Assembly (NCBI GenBank): GCA_023079485.1
Contig: CM041104.1
Location: 5,023,676 to 5,087,675, forward strand
Source: Archilochus colubris
Taxonomy: Eukaryota > Chordata > Aves > Apodiformes > Trochilidae
DNA: 64,000 nucleotides
Direction: 5' to 3'
Position 1 is the stretch's first letter, and each line of letters begins with the position of its first letter. The notes beneath the pieces were generated by a model. The model did not search any database and was not told where the DNA came from. It saw nothing but the letters and a program-made list of their open reading frames with translations. Positions 57,801 to 64,000 of the stretch are shown piece by piece. Position numbers and translations under genes: made by a program.

Positions 57801-60800
57801 GTGCAGGATGGCTTCTAAGGTGGTAACACTGGAGCTGTGCCTTGTCATCTCCTTGTCATTGAGTAGCTCCTGGCTCAACATGACCCATATTGCTGTGTCC
57901 TCTTCCCTCTCAGGAAGATGCTGGAGGTTAGAGAGGACCACTCAGTCCATTTCTGTGTTTCACTGCTGGTGATGGTGAGAGGACAGGAGCTGCTAGGGGG
58001 GAACAGGTGGACTGCAGATGCTCATTGAATCTATTTCTTCCTGCATGGTGGGACCTTTCCCATGTCAGCTCACATGGAGATGCATGGCAGAGGCTCTGAA
58101 GGGGTGTGGGACAGCTCACCAGACGAAGATCATGGAGGGGTGGGAAGGTTGTGGCTGTGCTGAACCAGATGGCTTTCACATTTGGACTGGTGGCTGTCCC
58201 ACCAACCTGTACATGCATCCACTGTCATCTCAGAGCTGAGCTAACCATTTATCTGTGGGTCAGCAGTGCTCTGCAAGTCCCTCTCTCTCAAGCAGGCCTC
58301 GAGGAGGTGACAGTGGAGTTTCTGCCTTTAGGTGCTCACAGGTTTCTACATCATGCCCAAATGGCATCTCCACTGAGGCCACCTCTGTTTCAGAGTGATC
58401 CCATCTCAGCCACCTGGCCTGCTCAGGGGGGATACCTCATTATGTCCCATCTCCACCATCAACCCCTGTAGCCACCATCTCCCTAAAAATCCCTGTCTGC
58501 TTCCCAAACTCATCTTGCATCCCAGGAGGCAGTGCAACCAGCAGGTCTCAAGAGTCACCGTGCCCTCGCCTGTTGTCACTGTCTCCTTTAAGAGACAGGC
58601 TCAGCCTTTTGTCCTCTGGCAGAGCTGCCTGATGTCCCCACCAGAGCCAGCTTTCATGGATGGAGAAGCTGTCTCGAGCCCAGCGTGACTCAAAGCACAT
58701 GATCCAGCCCTGGCAGTGCCTCCTTCCCCTGCACCAGCAGCGTGCCGACAGCACGCTGGAGTCACATATGGCCACTGGCGAGAGGGAGCTGGGATTTCTT
58801 TCTCCTGCAAGGAAGCAGGTTGTCATTTGAGTTGAGCACAGACTGTGCTATGAACAGGAGGCAGCAGTAACAGAGAGCAGCTCCTTTTTGTTCTCGAGCC
58901 AAAGCAGGAGGGCCGAGAAGTTTCAGCAAAGGAGGGGGTGTCCGGCACAGCTCTGCAGGCCGGGGAAGGTGGTTGGGCTCGGCAGCTCAGCTCTAGCTTG
59001 GCAGGCTGGAGGAGGGATGCTGTGGTCCAGGCCTGGCTGTGCAGGCAGCAGACAGGAATCTGGGGCAGCTCAGCTGCCTTTTTTTATGGCTTACAAGTCA
59101 AATGGGGGATCAGTAACACCACAGCAGTGTCCAGGGGTGGGAGCTGTTTTTCTCCGAGAGGCAGGCAGCGCTGGGCTGGCTTTCAGCGTCTCTTCTCTCT
59201 CCAATTAGCACAGCCAGGGTGATTTATTTGGAAAGAAAATGTCTTAGTATTGCAAACACGTTTTGGTTTGTTTTGTTGGGGTTTTTTTCCCTTTGCTCCT
59301 GTCTCTTACTGAGTCTCTTCTCTCTGCCAAGGTCTTGGGGGCCCGGCACCTTCCCAAAAACGGGAGGGGAATCGTTTGTCCTTTCGTGGAGGTGGAGGTG
59401 TCTGGAGCTGAATATGACAATGCCAAGCAGAAAACTGAGATTGTGGGTGAGTGGGTTAGTGAGGGGGAGAGAGACACCCCCCCCCCCCAACTCCTGACCC
59501 TGCTGTGAGCCTTGAGCACTGCAGCAAAGCCTCACCCTGGGGTGGGGGCTGTCCCTGCCCCTGAACATCAGGCATAGGGGACATGGGGCTCGGGGGGGGT
59601 GGGGGGGGGGCTGCCTATTGATGATGGTGTTCTCTGATCAGCGGACAATGGCCTGAACCCTCTCTGGACCCCGAAGCAGTTCCACTTTCAGGTCAGCAAT
59701 CCTGACTTTGCTTTCCTCCGCTTCGTGGTGTATGAGGAGGACATGTTCAGTGATGAGAACTTCCTGGCTCAGGCCACCTTCTTGGTGAAAGGCTTGAAGA
59801 CAGGTAAAGCACTTGGGGAAGTGGGGAGGGAGGTGAGGGTGTGTCTAATGGTTGTCCTCAGTAGCTTGCTAACCAAGGAGATGCTGAGTGTCATAGGAGG
59901 GTACTGCCAGTCCCCAGGCTGGATGAGTCCCCCCTGTGCCAGGTTATATCCCCAACCTGATAAAGGAAGGAGGAAGCCATTTGTTAACATTTCTCAGGGC
60001 TGACTGCCACCTGTGGGTTTGCTAGAAGTTTAGAGAAGACCCCCTAGAGTTATGTGCCAGGGGAACAACATGTCTCTGCCTGTGCCAGGAGTGACACCCA
60101 GGCTTTCTCTGCTGCAGGTCTCCGAGCTGTACCCCTGAAGAACAACTACAGTGAGAACCTGGAGCTGGCTTCCCTGCTTGTCAAGATAGACATTTTCCCG
60201 AGCAAGGTAAGGCCATAAGGGCATCCTGCTTGACTCACCCCTGCAGTGCCACAGCCTTGTGTCCCCAGCAAAGCTCAGTGGTGCCTGGTCTGTGCACACA
60301 CAGGGCAGCTTAGCTGTCACTGCTGCACTGCAGGGAGGGCTGGTAGGATGGGAAGCACCAGGCTCACCTCCTGCAGTGAGCCGAGGCATTTCAGGCAGGG
60401 TCTTGACGTGACTTGCCTGGAAATCCCTTCAGCAAAAGCTGGAAGAGGCAGATTTGCTCCATCCCAGTTCCTGTCTGCACTCCAGGGAAGTTACAGCTGA
60501 GTATCACGGAGCCTGGCTGGCCCAGGGCCATCCATGTTGGCATAAGTGAAGGGCAAAGCTTTTTCAGAGACAAATGTTTCTTCTGTTTCTTCATTTTAAA
60601 CCATCTTGGAGGGAGACAGCAGTGTTTGTTACAGACAGAGCTTCTGCAACCCCCAAGCCCCCTGAGCTCTGCACACCTTGCATGGCAGCTCAGAGGGCAG
60701 TGAGCCCCTGACCCAGGACTGCCTTTACAACAGGACATGTACTTTGCAATCCCAAAGCCCTTTACTACTGGTTTTGTTTTGTTTTTTCAAGCAGGAGAAT

Positions 60801-61573
60801 GGTGAAATAAACCTCTTCAGTGCTTCAGCCCTACGGGACCGAGCAGGGGATGCTTCCACTCAGCTGCTGGGCAGCAGGGGCAGAGAGGGCTCCTTTGAGG
60901 CACGGTACCAGCAGCCCTTTGAGGACTTCCGAGTGTCCCAGGAGCAGTTAGCTGATCACTTTGAGAGCCGGGAGCGAAGGTAGGCCAGTGCTGAGTGAGC
61001 ATGAGACCCCTCCTTGCTCATCTCTATGTTGGAGGCAGAGAAATCTCATCTCCCACTAACCCATTGGAGGAGCTTGTTTGCTGCATGCAACCCCTGAATT
61101 TCAGCATGAAAGTTAATGGAATCACAGAATGGTTTGGGTTGGAAATGACCTTAAAGATCATCCAGTCCCAACCCCCTGCATGGGCAGACATCTCCCACTA
61201 GACCAGGTAGCTCCAAGCCCCATCCAACCTGGCCTTGGACACTTCCAGGGATGGGGCAGCGACAGCTTCCCTGGGCAACCTGAGCCAGGGTCTCACCCCC
61301 CTCATTGTAAAGAATTGATTCCCAATGTTTAAGCTAAGTTGTGCCCAGCCCTATGTGAGTCACTGCTTCAAGGTCTGTGGGATTGGGGTGGGACAAGGAG
61401 CTGGCACCTCGTGGCACTTTCCCCTGGCATGGGGGACAAGCCAAGCCCCCACTTTCCTCCTTGACACCGGAGCATGGACCTTCATCATACCCAGCCTGAG
61501 CATGTCCCCTCTCTCTGTGCCACCCTGCAGGGTACTGCGGAGGACCCGGGTCAACGGGGACAACCGTCTGTAG
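21276..61573 (+). CDS. PLCG1: Phospholipase C gamma 1, complete, 32 coding exons
   Basis: PLCG1 hydrolyses PIP2 to diacylglycerol and IP3 after receptor or non-receptor tyrosine kinases phosphorylate it at the membrane. The domain order matches the family: PH, EF-hands, catalytic X, split PH enclosing SH2-SH2-SH3, catalytic Y, C2. I assembled 32 exons (coordinates in the block entries). They total 3846 nt, 1281 residues plus TAG, and codon phase holds at every junction. Human isoform b has 1290 residues; here the N-terminus is 5 residues shorter and exon 7 is 4 shorter. Catalytic histidines are H326 and H371 (human H335 and H380). It is gamma 1 rather than gamma 2 by close match throughout, including the [11 protein letters not shown] and RVNGDNRL segments. 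The start is the ATG at 21276, matching the family N-terminus; its Kozak context is imperfect (C at -3, G at +4). Confidence 0.98.
27516..27701 (+). mobile_element. CR1 LINE 3'-end fragment, sense
   Basis: The stretch follows the known CR1 3' end: a TGAGGGTGGTGAGACACTGG-like start, then GCCCCATCCCTGGAAGAAG, CTAGATGACCTTTAAGGTCC and CTTCCAACCCAACCCAGTC. It finishes in TGATTCTATGAT, the tail repeat of CR1. It is 5'-truncated to about 186 bases, with small internal deletions, as is usual for CR1 copies. It lies in PLCG1 intron 1 in the same orientation as the gene. Confidence 0.85.
33481..33499 (+). repeat. (TG)n microsatellite
   Basis: About nine uninterrupted TG units in PLCG1 intron 1. A second, interrupted TG stretch lies at about 19937-19952 in the intergenic region. 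Confidence 0.9.
36974..38823 (+). CDS. PLCG1: PLCG1 exons 2-4: PH domain and first EF-hand
   Basis: Exons 36974-37126, 38221-38314 and 38776-38823. Exons 2 and 3 complete the N-terminal PH domain, which binds phosphoinositides such as PIP3 ([17 protein letters not shown] onward). Exon 4 starts at RWLRKQFY and carries the EF-hand loop D160, N162, E164 (SLDRNREDR). Exon 4 is only 48 nt and keeps the frame expected from human. Confidence 0.95.
37821..37866 (+). repeat. Perfect tandem duplication, 2 x 23 bp
   Basis: Two identical 23-base units in PLCG1 intron 2 (37821-37843 and 37844-37866), each containing two imperfect ctgtgggaca elements. It is a small minisatellite-like repeat that could be length-polymorphic. 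Confidence 0.9.
38824..43207 (+). other. PLCG1: PLCG1 intron 4 (4.4 kb)
   Basis: The second-longest PLCG1 intron. I see no coding exon, RNA gene or recognisable transposon. Open frames on both strands are unrelated to any family I know. Confidence 0.65.
43208..46773 (+). CDS. PLCG1: PLCG1 exons 5-9: EF-hand region, including a 23-nt exon 7
   Basis: Exons 43208-43292, 44092-44175, 44494-44516, 45581-45653 and 46672-46773. They encode [10 protein letters not shown] through [11 protein letters not shown], the remaining EF-hand bundle that supports the catalytic barrel. Exon 7 is a 23-nt microexon ending GAA AG before a weak gtggat donor. Human has about 35 nt here, so residues matching human ASTL are missing and the protein reads [14 protein letters not shown]. 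This region is also more diverged from human than the rest of the protein. The only in-frame way I found to join exons 6 and 8 uses this short exon. Confidence 0.88.
44985..45350 (-). mobile_element. Possible ancient CR1-like fragment
   Basis: Within PLCG1 intron 7, the stretch around 44979-45050 (GGCAGGGACCTCAGCAGACC, then CCTCTGCCTGGGGCAG) resembles the reverse complement of old CR1-family 3' ends, which carry a GGGACCTCAGGAGGTCATCTAG-like block. The match is weak and fades past 45200. This may be chance. Confidence 0.3.
47495..49504 (+). CDS. PLCG1: PLCG1 exons 10-13: catalytic X domain
   Basis: Exons 47495-47613, 48406-48491, 48796-48916 and 49336-49504. They encode the X half of the TIM barrel. 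H326 (CAC, 47606-47608) lies in [11 protein letters not shown]371 (CAT, 48837-48839) lies in PVIYHGHTL. Asn327, Glu356 and Asp358 (human N336, E365, D367), which bind calcium in this family, are present. At the exon 12-13 junction the split codon gives SDFPVIL, where human has SEYPVIL. The X domain is joined to the Y domain by the regulatory SH2/SH3 insert that marks gamma isozymes. Confidence 0.96.
49932..51040 (+). CDS. PLCG1: PLCG1 exons 14-15: first half of the split PH domain
   Basis: Exons 49932-50054 and 50939-51040 encode [13 protein letters not shown] through the acidic [10 protein letters not shown] tract. [17 protein letters not shown] is the first half of the split PH domain. The rest of that domain is in exon 24, after the SH2 and SH3 modules. 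The region takes part in autoinhibition in the family. Confidence 0.95.
51262..51938 (+). CDS. PLCG1: PLCG1 exons 16-17: N-terminal SH2 domain
   Basis: Exons 51262-51449 and 51738-51938. The domain starts at [11 protein letters not shown]. Its phosphotyrosine-binding arginine is R577 (AGA, 51406-51408) in FLVRESE, equivalent to human R586. In the family this SH2 recruits the enzyme to phosphorylated receptors and adaptors. Exon 16 begins GTGAGC right after the acceptor AG, so the acceptor also looks like a donor (see findings). Confidence 0.96.
52371..52942 (+). CDS. PLCG1: PLCG1 exons 18-19: C-terminal SH2 domain
   Basis: Exons 52371-52490 and 52762-52942. The domain starts at [14 protein letters not shown]685 (CGC, 52450-52452) in FLVRKRS is the phosphotyrosine-binding arginine, equivalent to human R694. 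In the family this SH2 holds the enzyme inactive at rest and binds the protein's own phosphorylated Tyr774 on activation. The exon 18 donor (CG|gtgtgt) is weaker than most here. Confidence 0.96.
53289..54291 (+). CDS. PLCG1: PLCG1 exons 20-22: activating tyrosine and SH3 domain
   Basis: Exons 53289-53366, 53832-53935 and 54195-54291. Exon 20 (26 codons) carries Y762, Y766 and Y774. Y774 (TAC, 53334-53336) in GFYVEANPM equals human Y783, the key activating phosphosite. Exons 21-22 encode the SH3 domain from [12 protein letters not shown] through GGWWRGDYGG to FPSNYVEEI. In the family the SH3 binds proline-rich adaptors such as SLP-76. Confidence 0.96.
54412..55219 (+). CDS. PLCG1: PLCG1 exons 23-24: second half of the split PH domain
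   Basis: Exons 54412-54481 and 55062-55219. They encode [14 protein letters not shown] and then [17 protein letters not shown], the second half of the split PH domain, ending QTADAR. The segment [16 protein letters not shown] differs from human at several positions, but length is kept. Confidence 0.95.
55735..57461 (+). CDS. PLCG1: PLCG1 exons 25-27: catalytic Y domain
   Basis: Exons 55735-55831, 56285-56509 and 57313-57461. They encode the Y half of the catalytic barrel: [13 protein letters not shown], then [35 protein letters not shown] and [16 protein letters not shown]. The PKGQR/SSNYDP segment binds substrate in PLC enzymes. The exon 27 donor is gtcagt, away from consensus at position 3. 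Between NQALF and GYVLQP the sequence (MSSGQC) differs from human. Confidence 0.96.
59332..60206 (+). CDS. PLCG1: PLCG1 exons 28-30: C2 domain
   Basis: Exons 59332-59446, 59642-59803 and 60118-60206. They encode [27 protein letters not shown] and [18 protein letters not shown], the calcium- and membrane-binding C2 domain that closes the catalytic module. Intron 28, between the first two, is 195 nt and bounded by homopolymer runs (see findings). Confidence 0.96.
59477..59610 (+). repeat. Poly-C and poly-G runs inside PLCG1 intron 28
   Basis: Intron 28 carries twelve C at 59477-59488 near its donor. Near its acceptor it carries eight G (59592-59599), one T and ten G (59601-59610). The G block could form a quadruplex, or pair with the C run in the pre-mRNA. 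Confidence 0.9.
60795..61573 (+). CDS. PLCG1: PLCG1 exons 31-32: C-terminal tail and stop
   Basis: Exons 60795-60979 and 61531-61573 (stop TAG at 61571-61573). They encode the regulatory tail: a diverged linker, then [19 protein letters not shown] with Y1244 (human Y1253), and the conserved end [11 protein letters not shown]. The exon 31 acceptor is a NAGNAG pair (caagcag, 60788-60794). The chosen site gives SKEN; the upstream AG would add one glutamine. Confidence 0.95.
61116..61345 (-). mobile_element. CR1 LINE 3'-end fragment, antisense
   Basis: The stretch reads as the reverse complement of a CR1 3' end: GAATCACAGAATGGTTTGGG, GACCTTAAAGATCATCCAGT, CAACCTGGCCTTGGACACTT and CCTGGGCAACCTGAGCC. 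It lies in PLCG1 intron 31, with its upper edge about 185 bases upstream of the terminal coding exon. The boundary at the higher coordinate is approximate. Confidence 0.88.
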
Positions 61574-61592
61574 CCCATCTCGGGGGGTGAAA

Positions 61593-61666
61593 GCACCTCC
61601 AGTGCTTGTGAATCTCACGGCACGCTGTGGCACCTCCAGTGCTTGTGAATCTCACGGCACGCTGTG
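61593..61666 (+). repeat. Perfect tandem duplication, 2 x 37 bp
   Basis: Two adjacent identical 37-base units (61593-61629 and 61630-61666) begin gcacctccagtg and end cacgctgtg. The duplication starts 20 bases after the PLCG1 stop codon. The absence of mismatches suggests it is recent, or an assembly or amplification artefact. Confidence 0.95.
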
Positions 61667-62212
61667 AACTGGTTTCTATGGAAACGGCACTGCTATGGCC
61701 TACTTTCAGGCAGCTTTTCCAGTTTCTCTGCTGAAGTGTGTTTTGAGTGGAGAACTAAAAAAAAAAAACACAAACCAACAAACCAATCAAAAAAATCACC
61801 AAAAAAACCCCAACCAAACAAAAACAAACCCAAACAAAAATAACCCCAAGCCTTCACCACCAAGCCCTTAATGAAGCACATCGGGGTATGCAGATGGTGA
61901 CCCGCCGAGGTGAGATGGACCTGTCTATAATAGCAAAGAAAAGAGACCTGGGGGAAAAAAAAAATAAGAAAACCCCCACCAGCCCTCTGCCATGGCTGCT
62001 CCACCTGTATTCCTGGAGATCCCGCAGCTCCTGGAGGACCTTTGCAGCCATCCTTTGTGTACCTGTTCCCAGTACGCTGGCAAAGGAGGGACTTCAGCGA
62101 CCAAGGCAGCACAGATCTCTGTCCTGGTGGTATTGCATCTACCTACCTGTATAGCCACTGCCTATGGGTCCAGTAGTGAAACATTTACAAGGCCTCTCTA
62201 GCTTTAAATGAC

Positions 62213-62218
62213 AATAAA
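62213..62218 (+). terminator. PLCG1: PLCG1 poly(A) signal AATAAA
   Basis: AATAAA in GACAATAAAAGTGTC is followed about 20-50 bases later by a GT-rich element (ctggtggctcagatgtcttg). A run of 14 C at 62269-62282 follows. Cleavage is expected near 62230-62240. Confidence 0.85.
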
Positions 62219-62674
62219 AGTGTCAGTATTACACGTCTGGTGGCTCAGATGTCTTGGTGGTTTGCACGCCCCCCCCCCCCCCAGCATACCTGCCTGGTCT
62301 TGCAGGGAGATCTGGAGTGTAGATCCCACCTTTCTCCTTGCTTTAGGAAGGTCACAGCAATCAAGGGAAAAAAATTAACCAGGAGCAACCCCAGGTTTAG
62401 TGTTGCTCACTCAAAAGGATAAAACAAAGATATAGGCCACAGATGCACATGCTTTTCTGAACTGGTCTGGGGACAAGCAGGCACTCCAGGCTGCAGAAGG
62501 GCTCCTAGGACAGAGGGGTCTGGGCTCTGTCTTGCTCACTCCTGGCCTGTCCCCACAGGTAAGCTGTTGTGTTATTCCCCACTCCCAGCCAAGCACCCAG
62601 GGTAAAGGGGGCAGCCTGGCATTACCAGGTATATGGGCATCATCCCAAGCCCACGTGCAATCACCACTCAACTC

Positions 62675-64000
62675 CTGTTCGTCTTTTACGCTCTTTATTT
62701 AGGAACAACCAAAAATGTCTGGTTTCATTTCAACAAACTGTACAAGCAAGCTCTTCCCCTCACCCGCCCTCACATCCACATATACAAAAGGAAGGGAAAC
62801 TTGCCATTCACTTCTCAGAAGTGGCATTGTTGCTACAGGGAGTTCTTGCCCTCAGAATAAGAGCAGGTAAAGTCCATAGCAGGTACAAGCTACCCTAGCC
62901 TAATAGCCACAGCCCACAATCACAGGCAGCTTCACTTTTTTTTTTTTTTCTCTTTAATACCTTTTCCAAAAGTAAAAACTATTTCTTGTCTCACACGATT
63001 GCCAAGATGACCATCTAAAATTGTGGTCTTAAAAAAAAAACAAAAAAACACAATAATAACCCCACTGGAACCCCCCACACCTCCCTGGTACAAAGACGTT
63101 TAACACAGCAGAGCCCTTGCTCTGCTCCCTAGCTGCACGGCCACCCTTATGAAAGGTCCCATTGCAGCTACAATTACATTTTCCTTTGGATAAATCCAAG
63201 CAAAAAATTCCAGATCATTCAGCACCAGCATGATTTCTAAATAATAATAATTAAAAAAAAAAAAAGAGACCCCATTAGGCTGACTTTGTGGTCTGCTGAG
63301 AAACAAAGTGATCAACACGCTGTTCCCAAAGTCTCTCTTTTAGTGCAATGTTAGTATGTGCAAGGGGAATCACAGCCACGTACCCATAACACCACCACGA
63401 GCCAGATGGGGCAGAGAGAAAGTGCAATTTTTAGCAAGACATTTTCTATGCCATGGATTCCTAGCCCAACCTTCACTAGCACCAGTAAGCAAGACTCCAC
63501 CTAATACACCCTTCATCAGTACAGGGAAAAAGTGGCTTTAATTCTGCCATCAAAATATGGCTAATGTCAGCCAACAGAGCACATTTTACTGGAACAGGCA
63601 ATAACAAGGAAGTAAAAAACAAAAAAATATAAAGTAAATCACTGCTTAAGTAACAGAGCTTTCTTGCTCTGCTTTAAAGTTTTGTGATGCCAATCCAGCA
63701 TTCCTGGCAGGGACCACTGCCAGTAAAACATACAGCAGAAAATCAACTTCAAAAAAAAAACAAAAAACAAACAGCTTGCATGGGTCTTATCCCCCCCCCT
63801 TCCCTCCATTTTTAATGTTGCCTGATCTCAACCTGGTCATTTTTGTGATCAACAGAGAAATTACATAAGGTTACTGCAGTGAGCTGAACCACATTAGGCA
63901 ACTGACAGATTTGTAGAGTGAAGCCAAAATTACCTGGACAACAGGAGAGATAACTTTACAAGCATTTTAAATACTATCAGCTTGACAGGAAGGTGCAGCA
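62675..64000 (-). other. Distal 3' UTR of a convergent minus-strand gene (ZHX3 by synteny)
   Basis: In human, PLCG1 is followed tail-to-tail by ZHX3, which has a long 3' UTR. Here a minus-strand AATAAA at 62694-62699 is followed, reading leftward, by a GT-rich element (gttgagtggtgattgcacgtg). The sequence to its right is AT-rich, with long A runs on the + strand and no coding exon. That fits a minus-strand 3' UTR. No coding sequence is visible, so the gene name rests only on gene order. Confidence 0.5.
62694..62699 (-). terminator. Minus-strand poly(A) signal AATAAA
   Basis: TTTATT on the + strand reads AATAAA on the minus strand. A GT-rich downstream element follows at about 62645-62678. 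An alternative ATTAAA occurs at 62953-62958. This marks the likely 3' end of the convergent neighbour, about 440 bases from the PLCG1 3' end. Confidence 0.55.

Larger units (their letters stand above)
43293..61530 (+). other. PLCG1: Other PLCG1 introns (5-31)
   Basis: Introns between exons 5 and 32 range from 120 nt (54292-54411) to 1.87 kb (57462-59331). All are GT-AG. Those over 300 bases hold no gene that I can support. Repeat content is limited to a CR1 fragment in intron 31 and a possible ancient CR1 piece in intron 7. Confidence 0.7.
61574..62235 (+). other. PLCG1: PLCG1 3' UTR
   Basis: A 3' UTR of about 660 bases runs from the TAG to the poly(A) signal at 62213. It holds a perfect 37-bp tandem duplication starting 20 bases after the stop and then an A/C-rich tract at about 61757-61850. 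The cleavage site is inferred from the hexamer and the GT-rich element after it. Confidence 0.8.

Noticed and set aside
21276..61573. Assignment of the second gene to PLCG2
   Set aside because: Segments around the activating tyrosine, the acidic GNEDEEE tract and the RVNGDNRL end match gamma 1 and not gamma 2.

Overview
The window is vertebrate nuclear DNA, most probably from a bird. Coding sequence is split into short GT-AG exons separated by long introns. Two fragments of CR1 LINE 3' ends are present, one finishing in the ATTCTATGAT-type tail typical of birds and other reptiles. The gene order matches human chromosome 20q12 (TOP1, PLCG1, then ZHX3 on the opposite strand).

Layout. 1-2759 is intron of TOP1. 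2760-13710 holds the last twelve coding exons of TOP1 (DNA topoisomerase I, + strand), equivalent to human residues 245-765, with all five catalytic residues. Its 3' UTR runs to about 15025. 15030 to about 20900 is intergenic sequence in which I support no gene. About 20900-21860 is a GC- and CpG-rich promoter region. 21276-61573 is the complete PLCG1 gene (phospholipase C gamma 1, + strand): 32 coding exons, 1281 codons plus stop, with a 15.5-kb first intron. Its 3' UTR ends near 62235. From about 62675 to the window end is AT-rich sequence with a minus-strand poly(A) signal, which I read as the distal 3' UTR of the convergent neighbour (ZHX3 by synteny).

The two genes do not form a pathway. 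TOP1 is a nuclear enzyme that relaxes supercoils. PLCG1 is a cytoplasmic signalling enzyme, activated by tyrosine kinases, that cleaves PIP2 to diacylglycerol and IP3. They share only an old conserved neighbourhood. The exon chain of each gene was checked by codon phase at every junction and by total length. PLCG1 is 9 residues shorter than the 1290-residue human isoform: 5 at the N-terminus and 4 at a 23-nt exon 7.

I found no previously undescribed system. The observations worth a second look are at the level of splicing and transcript ends: a shortened PLCG1 microexon with a weak donor, a tandem NAGNAG acceptor, a recursive-splice-like acceptor, a poly-C/poly-G intron, a perfect tandem duplication and an A/C-only tract in the PLCG1 3' UTR, and a very short convergent gap between PLCG1 and its neighbour.
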